This document shows, piece after piece, positions 47,286 to 56,620 of a stretch of 64,000 nt of DNA. The position numbers and the translations under genes were made by a program. The stretch is taken from positions 74,532 through 138,531 of the forward strand of contig CAWHFM010000019.1 of assembly GCA_963828505.1 (NCBI GenBank). The letters run 5' to 3'. The stretch comes from Bog-473 sp963828505. Lineage in GTDB: Bacteria; Actinomycetota; Acidimicrobiia; Acidimicrobiales; RAAP-2. The notes under the pieces are model-generated. The model was not told where the DNA came from. It did not search any database and was given only the letters and a program-made list of their open reading frames with translations. Every line of letters starts with the position of its first letter. Position 1 is the first letter of the stretch.

Positions 47286-48169
47286 GTGCCCTTGAACCGA
47301 GCGAGTGTCGTGCGATCCAAACTGGTCAGATCATTGGAGAAGTCCGAACAACTCGATAACGCGGTTCGACGAACCCGAGCTGTCGTGCAACACTTGGTTT
47401 CGCTGGCACCTTGCGCCGCTCCTTGAGCGGAACAGACCTGGGACATCCGATCCACCCAGTCCTCGTGCAACTTCCCCTTGGGCTTTGGTTCAGTACGTCG
47501 ATTCTCGACGTGATCGGCCTGGGCAGGACGAGAGCGGCTCGAAGTTTGCTCGGGTTCGGGGTGCTGGCCTCATTGCCGGCCATCGCAAGTGGCATGTCGG
47601 ATTGGGTCGACACCGACGAAGCCGAGGCACGCGTCGGGCTGGTGCACGCTACGACAAACTCCCTCGCAGTAGTCTGCTTGACCGCGTCGTGGTTGAGGCG
47701 GCGAGGAGATCGAGACGGCGGGGCGTTCTGGTCGACGCTTGGAGTCACTCTGGCCACTGCGGGCGGTTTTCTCGGCGGCCACCTCGCATACGCTCTGGGG
47801 GTTGGCGTTGATACGAACGCCTTCGACATCGGTCCAGCCGAATGGACGGCCGTGCGAGGCAATGTGCCGACCGAGGATCTCGTTGCACGCACCGCAGACG
47901 GCGTGAGGATCATGGTGGCCCAGAACGATTCAGGTCGATTCGCACTCGCCGACCGCTGTAGCCATCGGGGTGGACCGCTCTCCGAGGGAACGTTGGAGGG
48001 AGCCTGCGTCACGTGCCCATGGCATGGCAGTCAATTCGATTTGGCGACCGGCGAGCCTACCAAGGGTCCAGCGTCCATACCTCAGCCGGTCTACGAGACA
48101 CGAGTCGCTAAAAACAAGTTGGAGTTACGGCGGCGGGAGCGTCGAGCCCTGCGAAAACGGGCGGTCTGA
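47286..48169 (+). CDS. DUF2231 membrane domain fused to a Rieske [2Fe-2S] domain, one frameshift
   Basis: The start is GTG 47286, behind GGAGG. The first 42 residues (VPLNRASVVRSKLVRSLEKS ...) are in one frame. A one-base deletion near 47412 then shifts to LRRSLSGTDLGHPIHPVLVQ, so CCTTTGCG became CCTTGCG. Four helices make the DUF2231 domain; the C-terminal Rieske domain has CSHRGGPLSEG and CPWHGSQFDLATG, with both Cys-His pairs intact. Likely a membrane-bound electron carrier. The deletion may be a read error. Confidence 0.88.
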
Positions 48170-48316
48170 TGATGATAGCGATCAGTACGTGTTCGGCACC
48201 GCACATGTCAGGGTATTCCGGGGAGCCTTGACTGTCGCCACCGTTCCGGCCACCACTTCGGGTTGCCGCATCACCGGAGAGAGCCAGCAAAGAGCTAGTA
48301 CGACCCTCTCAGCGCC

Positions 48317-48481
48317 CTACCACCGGTAGAACCGATGGGTCCCCGCACCCTCGCCTCGACCGACCGCAAAACCGATGACCCAGAGAACCAAAAGAACCAC
48401 GGCGGCGATCCAGAGAAGATGAACTGCGAAACCGAGACCAAAGAAAATTAGCACCAGCAGTAATGCCAGTAGCAAAACCAT
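48317..48481 (-). CDS. small hydrophobic membrane protein
   Basis: 54 aa from the ATG at 48481, with GGAGGAGAGG upstream. One long hydrophobic region (VLLLALLLVLIFFGLGFAVH, LLWIAAVVLLVLWVIGF) and a short tail GRGEGAGTHRFYRW. Such peptides (Lmo0937/DUF5670-like) accompany stress genes in many actinobacteria. Confidence 0.75.
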   Translation of the reverse strand: MVLLLALLLVLIFFGLGFAVHLLWIAAVVLLVLWVIGFAVGRGEGAGTHRFYRW

Positions 48482-48728
48482 CAACCTCTCCTCCATGCGG
48501 TTACGGGCATTTTGCGTTGCGCTGAGACCCTACCCGGGCTGGCACGTTGCAAACCGACATGCAATAAGCGCATGCGACTGACGGCCCGGGCTCGACCGAA
48601 CCGTGCAACGGGGTCGCTGCGTGGGCCGGGCCGGTCAAGTGCATAAGCAAGAAATTGAGATTCGAAGGAAGCCAGGTCTTGATCGTTACCGCGCCAGGCC
48701 CGCGTCGAGGCGGTACTTAGGACGTGTG

Positions 48729-48953
48729 TTACTTCGGGCGGTCGTCATCACCTTGCCGGGTGCCAAGGTCGCCGCCTGCCCAATTCGACGGGGGGTCACT
48801 AGTCGGAAAAGAGTCCTTGAGCTCTTTGTCCAGGGCTGCCTCCTCTTCCGCTCGCTCGGCTTCCTTCTCAAACTCGGGATCGTCGCCATCTCTCGCACTT
48901 GCCGACTGTTCGGATACCGGCTCAGTGCGAGGAGACTCGTCATTGGAGGACAT
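48729..48953 (-). CDS. small acidic protein with SFPxSDPPS motif
   Basis: 74 aa: an acidic helix (DPEFEKEAERAEEEAALDKE), then LKDSFPTSDPPSNWAGG, a short motif found in many small stress-related bacterial proteins of unknown role. No membrane helix. Unlikely to be a shadow, since no other frame here has recognisable content. Confidence 0.65.
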   Translation of the reverse strand: MSSNDESPRTEPVSEQSASARDGDDPEFEKEAERAEEEAALDKELKDSFPTSDPPSNWAGGDLGTRQGDDDRPK

Positions 48954-49811
48954 GAGGTTGTCTTACCCTCACCTGACCCAAAGAAACAGAGACCCACCAG
49001 GGCGGAGTACTGAGAACGACGAGTAGCAGGCGAGGTATGAGGACGAGCCGAGCCACACAAGCCTCCCAAGACGGTCTGGATTCATGCGGACTCTGCTGCC
49101 GGAGAAGGGGCTATGCCGGATTTCCTGGCTCGAAGTTACGCACTTGCTGAAACGTAAGGGTTCGAGATCGTTGGTGCAGAATCGGCGAAGGTGGGTTCCA
49201 GCAAATGACCGACATGGTCACCCGCATCGAGACGATCGAGAACGGTCCCGACAGCCACTCCCGCGGTCGCCAAGAGAGGCACCCCGTCAGGGCTAAGCCG
49301 CCACTTGCATCGTGAGAATTTGTCTATGTCGTCTCCGGATTCTTCGCCAAACAGCCGAGCTTCTTCAACGTCTTGTCGCCCGAGAATATGGTCGGCAACG
49401 GACCGAGCCTGTTGTGCGACCGAACAGGTTTGATTCTTCTTCGACAAGAAGACGACCCGACGCGGCGGATCGATGCTGCGCCGAGTGGCGAAGCCGACGA
49501 GGCAACCCGCTCGAATGTGACCTCTTGCCGCTTCACGATGAACATCGGGTAGTCCACGTGCCCTACGAGGAGCTCTCAAACGCCACGTTGCCTTCCACGT
49601 CCCCAGCATCACACATTGGGCGAACTTTCGGATAGCGGTCGCCAACCGCGAGCTCTTCGAGTGAGCGGGGCTAAGATCGTTGAAAGCGACTCTGCGACGA
49701 GGCCTCTATTCCTGGTCTCCCTCGTTTCTTCGGATATAGAGGCGTGGCGCTCGTGGAAGTGGACCACCGCCCTTACGATCCAGTCGAGAGTTCCTGGGTA
49801 TAGACGTCATC
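48954..49811. other. 858-bp stretch without a supported gene
   Basis: Long frames exist on the minus strand (FLSKKNQTCSVAQQARSVAD in one, MDYPMFIVKRQEVTFERVAS in another), but they overlap, lack ribosome binding sites and are not recognised. Probably decayed sequence. Confidence 0.4.
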
Positions 49812-49967
49812 ATGACCGACAGTCGAGACGATCGCTCAGAGCAAACCGATGAGTGTGCTGAGAGTCGTGACTCTGAGCCAGGGGATATGCGAGAGAAGAG
49901 GGAGCGCAAGGTGCGAACCGGCGACGATCGGGCCGCGAGGAACAGGGAAGACGACCCACCGGCGTGA
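49812..49967 (+). CDS. hypothetical 51-aa hydrophilic peptide
   Basis: From ATG 49812: MTDSRDDRSEQTDECAESRD, then an Arg/Asp-rich end. Its stop (GTGA) overlaps the presumed GTG of the decayed HAD gene, the arrangement of a coupled pair, which is the only support for it being real. Confidence 0.35.
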   Translation: MTDSRDDRSEQTDECAESRDSEPGDMREKRERKVRTGDDRAARNREDDPPA

Positions 49968-50632
49968 CGGAACAAGTCCGAGCGGGTGTGCTCTTTGACC
50001 TCGACGGCACTCTCGTCAACACCAACTACCTCCACGCCTAGGCCTGGTCCCGATCATTTCGCGGCGCCGGCGAGTGGGCGCCGATGAACGCCATTCATCG
50101 GCTCATCGGCATGGGGGAAGATCGCCTCGTCACTGAGCTCCTCGGTCACGAGTGCGCCGCCGTCGTCGAGGCACGACCTCACCACTGGATAGAACTGGCC
50201 GCTGACATCTGCGCGTTTCCGCTGGCAGCGGCCCTGCTACGCACCTTGCGAACTCGGGCTGGCGGTCGTGTTGGCCACGTCCGCGCCGACTGACGAACTG
50301 AGTTGCTTCGTAAGACGATCGAAGCCGACGACGTCATCGACGGCCAGACGACATCGGACGACGTCGGGAAATCTAAACCGTCCCCCGAAGTCTTCGAGAC
50401 TGCGATGAAGACTTTCGTTATTGACCCCCGGCATGCCCTGGCTGTCGGTGACAGCATTTGGGACGTTCGAGCCGCTCGAGCAGCAGGTATCGGATGCGTG
50501 AGCGTCGAGTCCTGGAGCTTTAGCCGACACGAACTGAGCGAGGCCGGGTCGCGACACGTCTACCGAGACGTCGCCGAGATCCTCGACCAGTTCTACGCAG
50601 GGCCACTCGGGCAGCTCCTCTCGGAGTCTTGA
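49964..50632 (+). pseudogene. HAD-superfamily hydrolase, decayed paralogue
   Basis: The first frame (VTEQVRAGVLFDLDGTLVNT) keeps motif I, then an in-frame TAG follows NYLHA. WAPMNAIHRLIGMGEDRLVT continues, then a frameshift near 50,250 and another near 50,300. The last frame, LRKTIEADDVIDGQTTSDDV, AVGDSIWDVRAARAAGIG, keeps motifs III and IV. Homologous over its whole length to the intact gene at 34,272-34,934. Confidence 0.88.
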
Positions 50633-50800
50633 CTCTTCGCACCAGGCTCGGGCCGGTACCGAACGATCGGACAAATGGGTGGCGTTCTCCGATGCCCGGA
50701 AACTACGCAGCCGTAGTGGCCGATGAATCTTCAGCGATGACGACCCTGGTTGGCACCTCGAGCAGTGGGTATAACTACCCATACCGAAAAGAGGAACAAC

Positions 50801-50974
50801 GTGTCCGGCATCGACAAGGCGAAGAACAAGGTCCAAGAAGCGAAGGGCAAGGTCAAAGAAGGTGCCGGGAAGGCCGGCGATGACCAGTCGCTCGAGGCGA
50901 AGGGCAAGAAGGACCAGGCTGCCGGCAATCTGAAGCAGGCCGGCGAGAAGGTCAAGGACGCGTTCAAGAAGTAG
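50801..50974 (+). CDS. csbD: CsbD-family stress protein
   Basis: 57 aa from GTG 50801, behind GAGGAAC. VSGIDKAKNKVQEAKGKVKE, GAGKAGDDQSLEAKGKKDQA, AGNLKQAGEKVKDAF is the CsbD repeat pattern, a small highly charged protein of the general stress response. Stand-alone gene. Confidence 0.9.
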   Translation: MSGIDKAKNKVQEAKGKVKEGAGKAGDDQSLEAKGKKDQAAGNLKQAGEKVKDAFKK

Positions 50975-51014
50975 CTGAGGGAGTCCTAACCTGAAGCCGT
51001 CTACAACAAGCGAG

Positions 51015-51977
51015 TTGCCGCAACCGCGAGGGCCTCTGAGCGAGTGGCTACTCGCCGTTTTGCAGGGCCGGATCGAAGACTTCTCACCCCCGGAGGGTCC
51101 CGCCTTCTCGTCCTTCACCGACGAAGATGTCCAGCTCGCACTCTACTGCTGCTACGAGCTGCACTATCTCGGATTCACTGGGGTCTCTGACGAGTGGGAG
51201 TGGGAGCCACGTCTGCTCCACTTCCGGCGTGATCTCGAGCGTGGTTTCGAACGCAGCCTGCGCTCGGAGCTTCCACGTTCGTGCATCGAAGTCGACATCG
51301 AACACGACCTGCTCGCCTTAAGCGACACCAGCGGGTTCTCCTTGTCGGCCTGGTTGCTCGAGCACGGCCACCGTGGGCACGCACAGGAATTTGCCATCCA
51401 CCGCTCTGGGTACCAGCTGAAAGAGGCTGATCCGCATACGTGGGCGATTCCTCGCCTGAGCGGCCACGCCAAGGCCGCGTTGGTAGAGATCCAGGCGGAC
51501 GAATACGGCGGTGGAGTGCCCGGTCAGATGCACTGCTCGCTGTTCGCCGACGCGCTGCGAGCGTTGGACCTCGATGCGACCTACGGCGCCTACCTCGATC
51601 GCCTCCCTGCGGTGACGCTCGCGACGACGAATCTCATATCGATGTTCGGTCTCCATCGCAGACTCCGCGGAGCATTGGTCGGCCACCTGGCCAGCTTCGA
51701 AATGAACTCGGTCGGCCCGATGGACCGCTACAGCAGGTGGCTCGAGTCGCTTGGCGTGCCTGTCGAGGGTCGTCGGTTTTACGACGTGCACGTGACCGCA
51801 GACGAAGTGCACCAAGATGTCGCGCTCTATGACCTGGTCGGGGGCTTCTTGAAAGACGAACCCGAGCAGGCCTCCGAGGTCCTGTTCGGGGCGAAGGCCG
51901 TCACGTTGGTGGAGGCCGCCTTTGCCGAGCACCTGGTCGGCGCGTGGCGGGAAGGCCAGAGTTCGTTGCGATGGTGA
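51015..51977 (+). CDS. iron-containing redox enzyme family protein (heme-oxygenase-like fold)
   Basis: 320 aa; the frame opens at a TTG (51015), so the true start is uncertain. A Glu/His set spread along helices suggests a di-iron heme-oxygenase-like enzyme: LALYCCYELHYLGF, LVEIQADEYGGGVPGQMH, HLASFEMNSVGPMDRY, YDVHVTADEVHQDVAL. Related proteins are annotated as iron-containing redox enzymes; the substrate is unknown. Overlaps the methyltransferase gene by 7 bp, indicating one operon. Confidence 0.8.
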   Translation: MPQPRGPLSEWLLAVLQGRIEDFSPPEGPAFSSFTDEDVQLALYCCYELHYLGFTGVSDEWEWEPRLLHFRRDLERGFERSLRSELPRSCIEVDIEHDLLALSDTSGFSLSAWLLEHGHRGHAQEFAIHRSGYQLKEADPHTWAIPRLSGHAKAALVEIQADEYGGGVPGQMHCSLFADALRALDLDATYGAYLDRLPAVTLATTNLISMFGLHRRLRGALVGHLASFEMNSVGPMDRYSRWLESLGVPVEGRRFYDVHVTADEVHQDVALYDLVGGFLKDEPEQASEVLFGAKAVTLVEAAFAEHLVGAWREGQSSLRW

Positions 51978-52777
51978 AGGGGGAGGATGACGGCGGCGCC
52001 TCGTCTTATGGTGCCCGCCTGGCGGAGGACTACGACTCGATCTACGGCGACGTTTTCGACACCGAGGGTGCCGTTGACTTTCTCGCCGAATTAGCGCCTG
52101 GTGGCCGGGTTCTCGAACTCGGGGTCGGCACGGGACGCATCGTCTTGCCGCTCGCCGCTTGCGGGCTCGACGTGTGGGGCGTCGATGCGTCTTCCGAGAT
52201 GCTCGAGCGGCTGAAGGCGAAGCCTGGTGGCGAGGCGGTCACGACCATGTGCGGCGACTTTGGCACCGTCGACGCACGGAGTGGTGGGCCTTTTGACCTT
52301 GTGCTCTTGCTCGTCAACACCCTCTACGCCATGCCCACTCAAGACCACCAGGTCGCGTGCTTCGCCAACGCGGCCGCGCACCTGGCTTCGGGGGGCAGGT
52401 TCGTGGTCGAAGCGTGGGTGCCCGATCCGCCGCGTGGTGGCGATGGTCTGGAGCTGCGGGCTAGACGGTTGGGGCGCGGCTTTGCCGGTCTGGTCATCGA
52501 AGAACACGACGCGGCGCAGCAGGTACTTTCGACGCGCCAGATCGTGATCGCCGAGTCGGGACATACCCGCAGTTTTCCCATTGTGCATCGCTACGCCTGG
52601 CCCGCGGAAATGGATCTCATGGCTCGCCTCGCGGGCATGACCCTCGCGGAACGATGGGCTGACTGGCACCGACGACCTTTCGATGCCGGAAGCACCAACC
52701 ACGTTTCGATATGGCGGCGCACGGCGGTGCACCCTTCTGACGGTCACCAAAGAGAAGGTCCGCCAGCCGACCTATGA
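51971..52777 (+). CDS. class I SAM-dependent methyltransferase
   Basis: 268 aa. Motif I is GRVLELGVGTGRIVLPLA (residues about 44-61), the SAM-binding acidic residue is in DVWGVDASSEML, and FDLVLLLVNTLYAM is motif IV. It starts within the end of the redox-enzyme gene, so the two are coupled, and the methyl acceptor may be linked to that pathway. Confidence 0.85.
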   Translation: MVKGEDDGGASSYGARLAEDYDSIYGDVFDTEGAVDFLAELAPGGRVLELGVGTGRIVLPLAACGLDVWGVDASSEMLERLKAKPGGEAVTTMCGDFGTVDARSGGPFDLVLLLVNTLYAMPTQDHQVACFANAAAHLASGGRFVVEAWVPDPPRGGDGLELRARRLGRGFAGLVIEEHDAAQQVLSTRQIVIAESGHTRSFPIVHRYAWPAEMDLMARLAGMTLAERWADWHRRPFDAGSTNHVSIWRRTAVHPSDGHQREGPPADL

Positions 52778-52876
52778 GACACCCAGCTGCCGGTCTGGGT
52801 AGGCATTTCGAGGCGGACTTGAGTCGTCAGTTCACGTCACCAGCCTTCGTGGTAGTCAGAGCGAGACGACTCCGAG

Positions 52877-53125
52877 TTACCTCTCAGGAGTCCGCTGGTG
52901 ATCCGACGCCAGGTGGCGAGCCCCTGCATCCTCGGCTTCGGACCGGCTGTCGAAGTGCCCCAGCAGGTCGTGGGTCGCCTCCGTGCACCGCGCGGTCCAG
53001 CACATCGTGGTGGGATCTTCCGCTCTCGGAATCTCACCGATGATGATCTCAGGTCCAGCTGACGAGTCGTCTTTCGCCTCCCCCGTCTCGCCGGCCGAGA
53101 ACGTCTCGTCGTGCTCCCGACTCAT
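52877..53125 (-). CDS. hypothetical 82-aa protein
   Basis: From ATG 53125: MSREHDETFSAGETGEAKDD, IIIGEIPRAEDPTTMCWTAR, CTEATHDLLGHF. Acidic, soluble; the centre has a strand-turn-helix look. Ribosome binding site weak. No family recognised. Confidence 0.4.
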   Translation of the reverse strand: MSREHDETFSAGETGEAKDDSSAGPEIIIGEIPRAEDPTTMCWTARCTEATHDLLGHFDSRSEAEDAGARHLASDHQRTPER

Positions 53126-53489
53126 TGACACGCCCACCGATCTACCATCAAGGATTGAGGACTCTACCCTCGGCATGTCACCCGCGGAGAGCCCGAAGAC
53201 CGACTGGGTTTCACCTGCTGAGGACCGGGTAGAACCTCTGACCAGAGGGCCGAGCACCCAGCTGGGCGAAGTTCGCCTAAACCTTGCTGACGGTCGGGCT
53301 TCGGGTGCCCAACCCGTCAGGGAGGATGGCATCAGACCCGACGGCTGTTGCAGGCGTCGGGTCGCGTCCCCAAACTGGGGTTCACGCGGGCTGGTCTCGG
53401 TCCAACTCCGAGTTGGCTTCCGACTCACGTTGCAGGGCAAGTCCTCGATGGTCGAGTTTCGACAGCGGTTGCGCGGGTAGCTGGCGAAC
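53126..53489. other. 364-bp stretch without a supported gene
   Basis: Short frames only. It may contain the promoter of the DUF72 gene, but no clear hexamers were found. Confidence 0.4.
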
Positions 53490-54281
53490 GTGAGTGTCAT
53501 CATCGGGACATCAGGTTGGCAGTACGCCGACTGGCGCGGTCGCCTGTATCCCCAACGGCTCGCTCAGAGGGAATGGCTCACGTACTATTCCGACCGCTTT
53601 CAGTCGGTCGAGGTCAACAATGTCTTCTATCGCCTCCCGGAGACGGCAACCTTCGAACGGTGGGCCGCCGCCACGCCCGAGGACTTCGATTTCAGCCTCA
53701 AGGCGAGTCGCTACCTGACTCATGTGCTCCGACTGAGCAGGCCGACGGAGCCAGTGCGACGACTCCTCAGCCGCTCGAGCGGCTTGGGTTCGAAGAGAGG
53801 TCCGATCCTGTTGCAGCTTCCAGCAAACTTCCGGGCCGACCCAGCGCGCCTGGCGGCCACTCTCAAGGCCTTTCCGTCAAGTGCCAGAGTTGCATTCGAG
53901 CCGCGCCACGAATCGTGGCATACCGACGAAGTCGCGGACATCTTGAAGCAGTACGGAGTGGCGTTCTGCCTCACTGATACACTCCGGCGGAGATCCCCCC
54001 TCTGGCGCACAACGGGTTGGGGATACGTGCGACTGCACGAGGGCCGAGCGAGCCCGCATCCATGTTACGGCCGAGCCGCTCTCGCAAACTGGGCCGGGCG
54101 CCTCGCTGACTTGTGGGATTCGAGTGAGGATGTGTACGTGTATTTCAACAATGACCACGGCGGATGTGCCGTGCGCGACGCCCATCGCTTTGCACTCGCT
54201 GTCGACCATGCCGGGCTATCCCCGACGAGAGTGCCCTCGAGTCGAGAAGCATCCTTGAGGATGGAACGTTCACGACCGTGA
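53490..54281 (+). CDS. DUF72-domain protein
   Basis: 263 aa from GTG 53490. VIIGTSGWQYADWRGRLYPQ, then SVEVNNVFYRLPETATFERW, DFDFSLKASRYLTHVLRL, RVAFEPRHESW and DVYVYFNNDHGGCAVRDA are the conserved blocks of the DUF72 TIM-barrel family. The fold resembles endonuclease IV-like barrels, but the activity is not established. Cytoplasmic. Confidence 0.9.
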   Translation: MSVIIGTSGWQYADWRGRLYPQRLAQREWLTYYSDRFQSVEVNNVFYRLPETATFERWAAATPEDFDFSLKASRYLTHVLRLSRPTEPVRRLLSRSSGLGSKRGPILLQLPANFRADPARLAATLKAFPSSARVAFEPRHESWHTDEVADILKQYGVAFCLTDTLRRRSPLWRTTGWGYVRLHEGRASPHPCYGRAALANWAGRLADLWDSSEDVYVYFNNDHGGCAVRDAHRFALAVDHAGLSPTRVPSSREASLRMERSRP

Positions 54282-54606
54282 TCGGCCCCAGTCGGTCCGC
54301 CTTGAGGTCCTGACGGTCAGGTGACGTTGTTGCTGTCGGTGAACGTGGTCTTTTCAGGTCATGCGACCAGTCCGCTCGGAGCGGTTGCATGCGATCGCGT
54401 CGGTGATCTCAGCGGCGTCATCGGGGATCTGCCTCAGTTCGTACACCGAGGACGACAACAAACCCGACCAAACATGGCTGTCACGACCGGGCCGGGGCAT
54501 CACGACGCGGCTTGGAGGCTGATCAGGGTCCGCTCGAAGAGCCGACCTCTCCGTACGCCAAGAATAACTAGGGGATAGAAGCGCGCTTCGGGGGTGCCTC
54601 AGAGGT
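54282..54606. other. 325-bp stretch without a supported gene
   Basis: Short frames, none recognised. Lies before the Ku pseudogene. Confidence 0.4.
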
Positions 54607-55113
54607 ATGGCAAGAGCGATTTGGTCAGGTTCCGTCAGTTTCGGTCTCGTGAGCGTGTCCGTGGCCATGAGCGTTCCGGTGAAGGTGCTTCCTGCAGTAA
54701 AGGAACACACCGTGCATTTCCACCAGGTGGACAGAAGAAGCGGCTCGCGTATTCGCTAGGAGAAAGTCGCCGAAAAGTAAGGAAAGGAAGTCGACTTCTC
54801 AGAGATCGAACTGGGCTACGAGAAGGACAAAGGCGACATGGTGGTGTTGGAGAGCAGCGAGCTCGACGAGTTGCGGCGACTACTCGGGACGATCGATATT
54901 GCAGACTTCGTCGAGCTCTCCGACGTCGACCCTATGTTCTATGCCCATACCTATTGGCTTGCACCAGACGGTGAGGCGGCCGCCCGTCCGTACCGGCTGC
55001 TCGTCGCCGCCACGGAGCGCCGAGAACGGGTCGGAATCGGCATGGTCGCGATGCGCAACAAGCAGTACCTCGCCGCGATCCGGGCTGCGCAACCTTCGGG
55101 CCGATGGGCATAA
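54607..55113 (+). pseudogene. Ku-family NHEJ protein, two nonsense codons and a lost C-terminus
   Basis: MARAIWSGSVSFGLVSVSVA and HTVHFHQVDRRSGSRIR are the standard bacterial Ku N-terminus. TAG then TAA interrupt the frame (54760-54790), after which KEVDFSEIELGYEKDKGDMV, DIADFVELSDVDPMFYAHTY, RVGIGMVAMRNKQYLAAIRA continue in the same frame. The protein ends about 100 residues before the normal Ku C-terminus. No LigD-type ligase is found in the window. Confidence 0.88.
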
Positions 55114-55130
55114 AAATTTGCTCGCGACCT

Positions 55131-55157
55131 CTAGCACTCTCCATACGAGAGTGCTAA
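55131..55157. promoter_or_regulatory. CIRCE operator (HrcA-binding inverted repeat)
   Basis: CTAGCACTC at 55131-55139 and GAGTGCTAA at 55149-55157 with exactly nine bases between: one mismatch from the consensus TTAGCACTC-N9-GAGTGCTAA. It lies 67 bp before the Hsp20 start, the position expected for HrcA repression of heat-shock genes. The hrcA gene itself is not in the window. Confidence 0.93.
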
Positions 55158-55224
55158 TATTTTCGTGTCACCGCTGGTAGGCGGCGCAAGAGAGCAAAAT
55201 GTCGATCAAGAAGGAGGTTGTGCG

Positions 55225-55671
55225 ATGACTCTTGTGCGTAGTGATCCGTTCCGGGATGTCGACCGACTTTTTCAGCAGCTCTGGAGCGCCCAGCAGAGCG
55301 GGCAGCGCCCGATGGCCATGCCCATGGACGCCTATCGCAAGGACGACTCGTTCCTGCTCCAGCTGGAGCTTCCGGGAGTTGATCCCGAGTCCGTCGAGCT
55401 TACGGTGGAGGACAACGTCCTGAGCATCTCGGCCGAACGCCCGGCACCGCCCAAGAGCGACGGGATCGAATCGGTGATTGCCGAGCGGACGTACGGCACC
55501 TTCACCAGGCAGGTCGTCCTGGGCAAGACTCTGGACTCCGAGCGGATCGAAGCTAGTTACGAGGGCGGCGTGTTAACCGTGGCCATTCCAGTCGCCGAGC
55601 AGGCGAAGCCGCGCCGCATCGAAGTCAGCGTCGGCTCGGACCACAAGCAACTCGCCACTTCGGCTACCTGA
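55225..55671 (+). CDS. Hsp20 / alpha-crystallin small heat-shock protein
   Basis: 148 aa from ATG 55225, behind AAGGAGG. The alpha-crystallin domain spans residues about 36-130: LQLELPGVDPESVELTVEDN, VLSISAERPAP, GTFTRQVVLGKTLDSERIEA, SYEGGVLTVAIPV (the GVLTVxIPV motif). An ATP-independent holdase. Preceded by a CIRCE element and followed by a perfect hairpin terminator, so it is a monocistronic heat-shock unit. Confidence 0.95.
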   Translation: MTLVRSDPFRDVDRLFQQLWSAQQSGQRPMAMPMDAYRKDDSFLLQLELPGVDPESVELTVEDNVLSISAERPAPPKSDGIESVIAERTYGTFTRQVVLGKTLDSERIEASYEGGVLTVAIPVAEQAKPRRIEVSVGSDHKQLATSAT

Positions 55672-55677
55672 CGCTCT

Positions 55678-55712
55678 CGCGCCCCGGGGAGTAGCTGGCT
55701 CCCCGGGGCGCG
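55678..55712 (+). terminator. 14-bp perfect hairpin after hsp20
   Basis: Arms at 55678-55691 and 55699-55712 are exact complements (CGCGCCCCGGGGAG) with a 7-base loop, starting 6 bp after the stop. No U-run follows. Confidence 0.8.
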
Positions 55713-55778
55713 ATCTCAGTCCGTCCCGCACCCCGATAAGACGCGCGCGCTCTGACGCGCCTCGACCTCTTTAGACAA

Positions 55779-56460
55779 ATGACACTCCTTGATCCTCTCT
55801 CTCGACTTCCTGAATACGAAATCCGCGGAAACGGCTGCGAAATGCAAGCACGTTGGCCCGGGTTGGTCGCGGCAGCTCGAAGCTCAGTACCGACCTCAAA
55901 GGGCCGTACTTTCTACGAGTTCGCTCCACTGCCCGGTGGTCACTTCCTTGTTGGGGTAGGACATGAGCCCTGTGGTTCTGACGACCCCTCCTTCTTGCGC
56001 GAGCAGATCTTGGGTCAACTCGAGGCCGGCGATGATCTTTGCGAGTCGGTGCGCAACGTCTCGAGGACGTGGAGTCGAAAAGAACAGCAGCATGGGATCT
56101 GCTACGCACTGTTCGACCCTGACCAGGCGACATTGCTGATGTGTGGGTCTGGGTGGCAAATTTCAGCCATCCAGGTCACCGTCAACTCCACACGGCTCGT
56201 TCGATTCGGAGCGGAGACAGCTCAAGGGTCGGCGAGTCATTTCGTTTTGCGCCCTGGCGAGGCACTTCTTCTCGTAGCACATCCGAGAGCTTGGGATAAG
56301 CACGTGCTCTCCGTCGTGGACCGATCGGTGGCCAAGGATCTCGATGACCTGGGCCAGCACGATGTCCTCGGACTCTGTGGACGCATCGAGACACTCCTGC
56401 AAGCGGGCGGATCTGCGTGCCTGGTCATCTATCGCATGCCTCCAGACCCGACGCGGTTTG
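55779..56460 (+). CDS. hypothetical protein, possibly a degenerate SpoIIE/PP2C-like phosphatase
   Basis: About 227 aa are plausible, from ATG 55779 to the switch near 56,460; beyond that the frame runs through Pro-rich shadow sequence. FYEFAPLPGGHFLVGVGHEP, QILGQLEAGDDLCESVRNVS, CYALFDPDQATLLMCGSGWQ and VLRPGEALLLVAHPRAWD follow the strand/helix order of SpoIIE-type phosphatases. The metal-binding Asp residues are not where expected, so an enzyme role is doubtful. The 3' end is disrupted. Confidence 0.45.
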
Positions 56461-56620
56461 TCTCCACTATGGCCCCAGCGGGAACTGCGGGTTTCACGAC
56501 AACAACAACTCGCTCGGGCGCACCACCACCACCACCACCACCACCACCGGGGTCGTCACCAACTACGCCCCCTCCGGCTCTGGCATCGTCATTCCCGAGG
56601 GGATCACCGCCGGCCCGTAG
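56430..56620 (+). pseudogene. N-terminal fragment of a virginiamycin B lyase/NHL-type secreted protein
   Basis: The frame reads a nine-Thr stretch, then GVVTNYAPSGSGIVIPEGIT, AGP and a stop. The IPxGITAGPDGALWFT block begins many secreted Vgb-like propellers; here it stops after AGP. No start or signal peptide remains. Confidence 0.5.

Noticed and set aside
53126..53489. Long frames upstream of the DUF72 gene as a coding region
   Set aside because: Arg/Pro/Ser-rich composition, no motif and no ribosome binding site.
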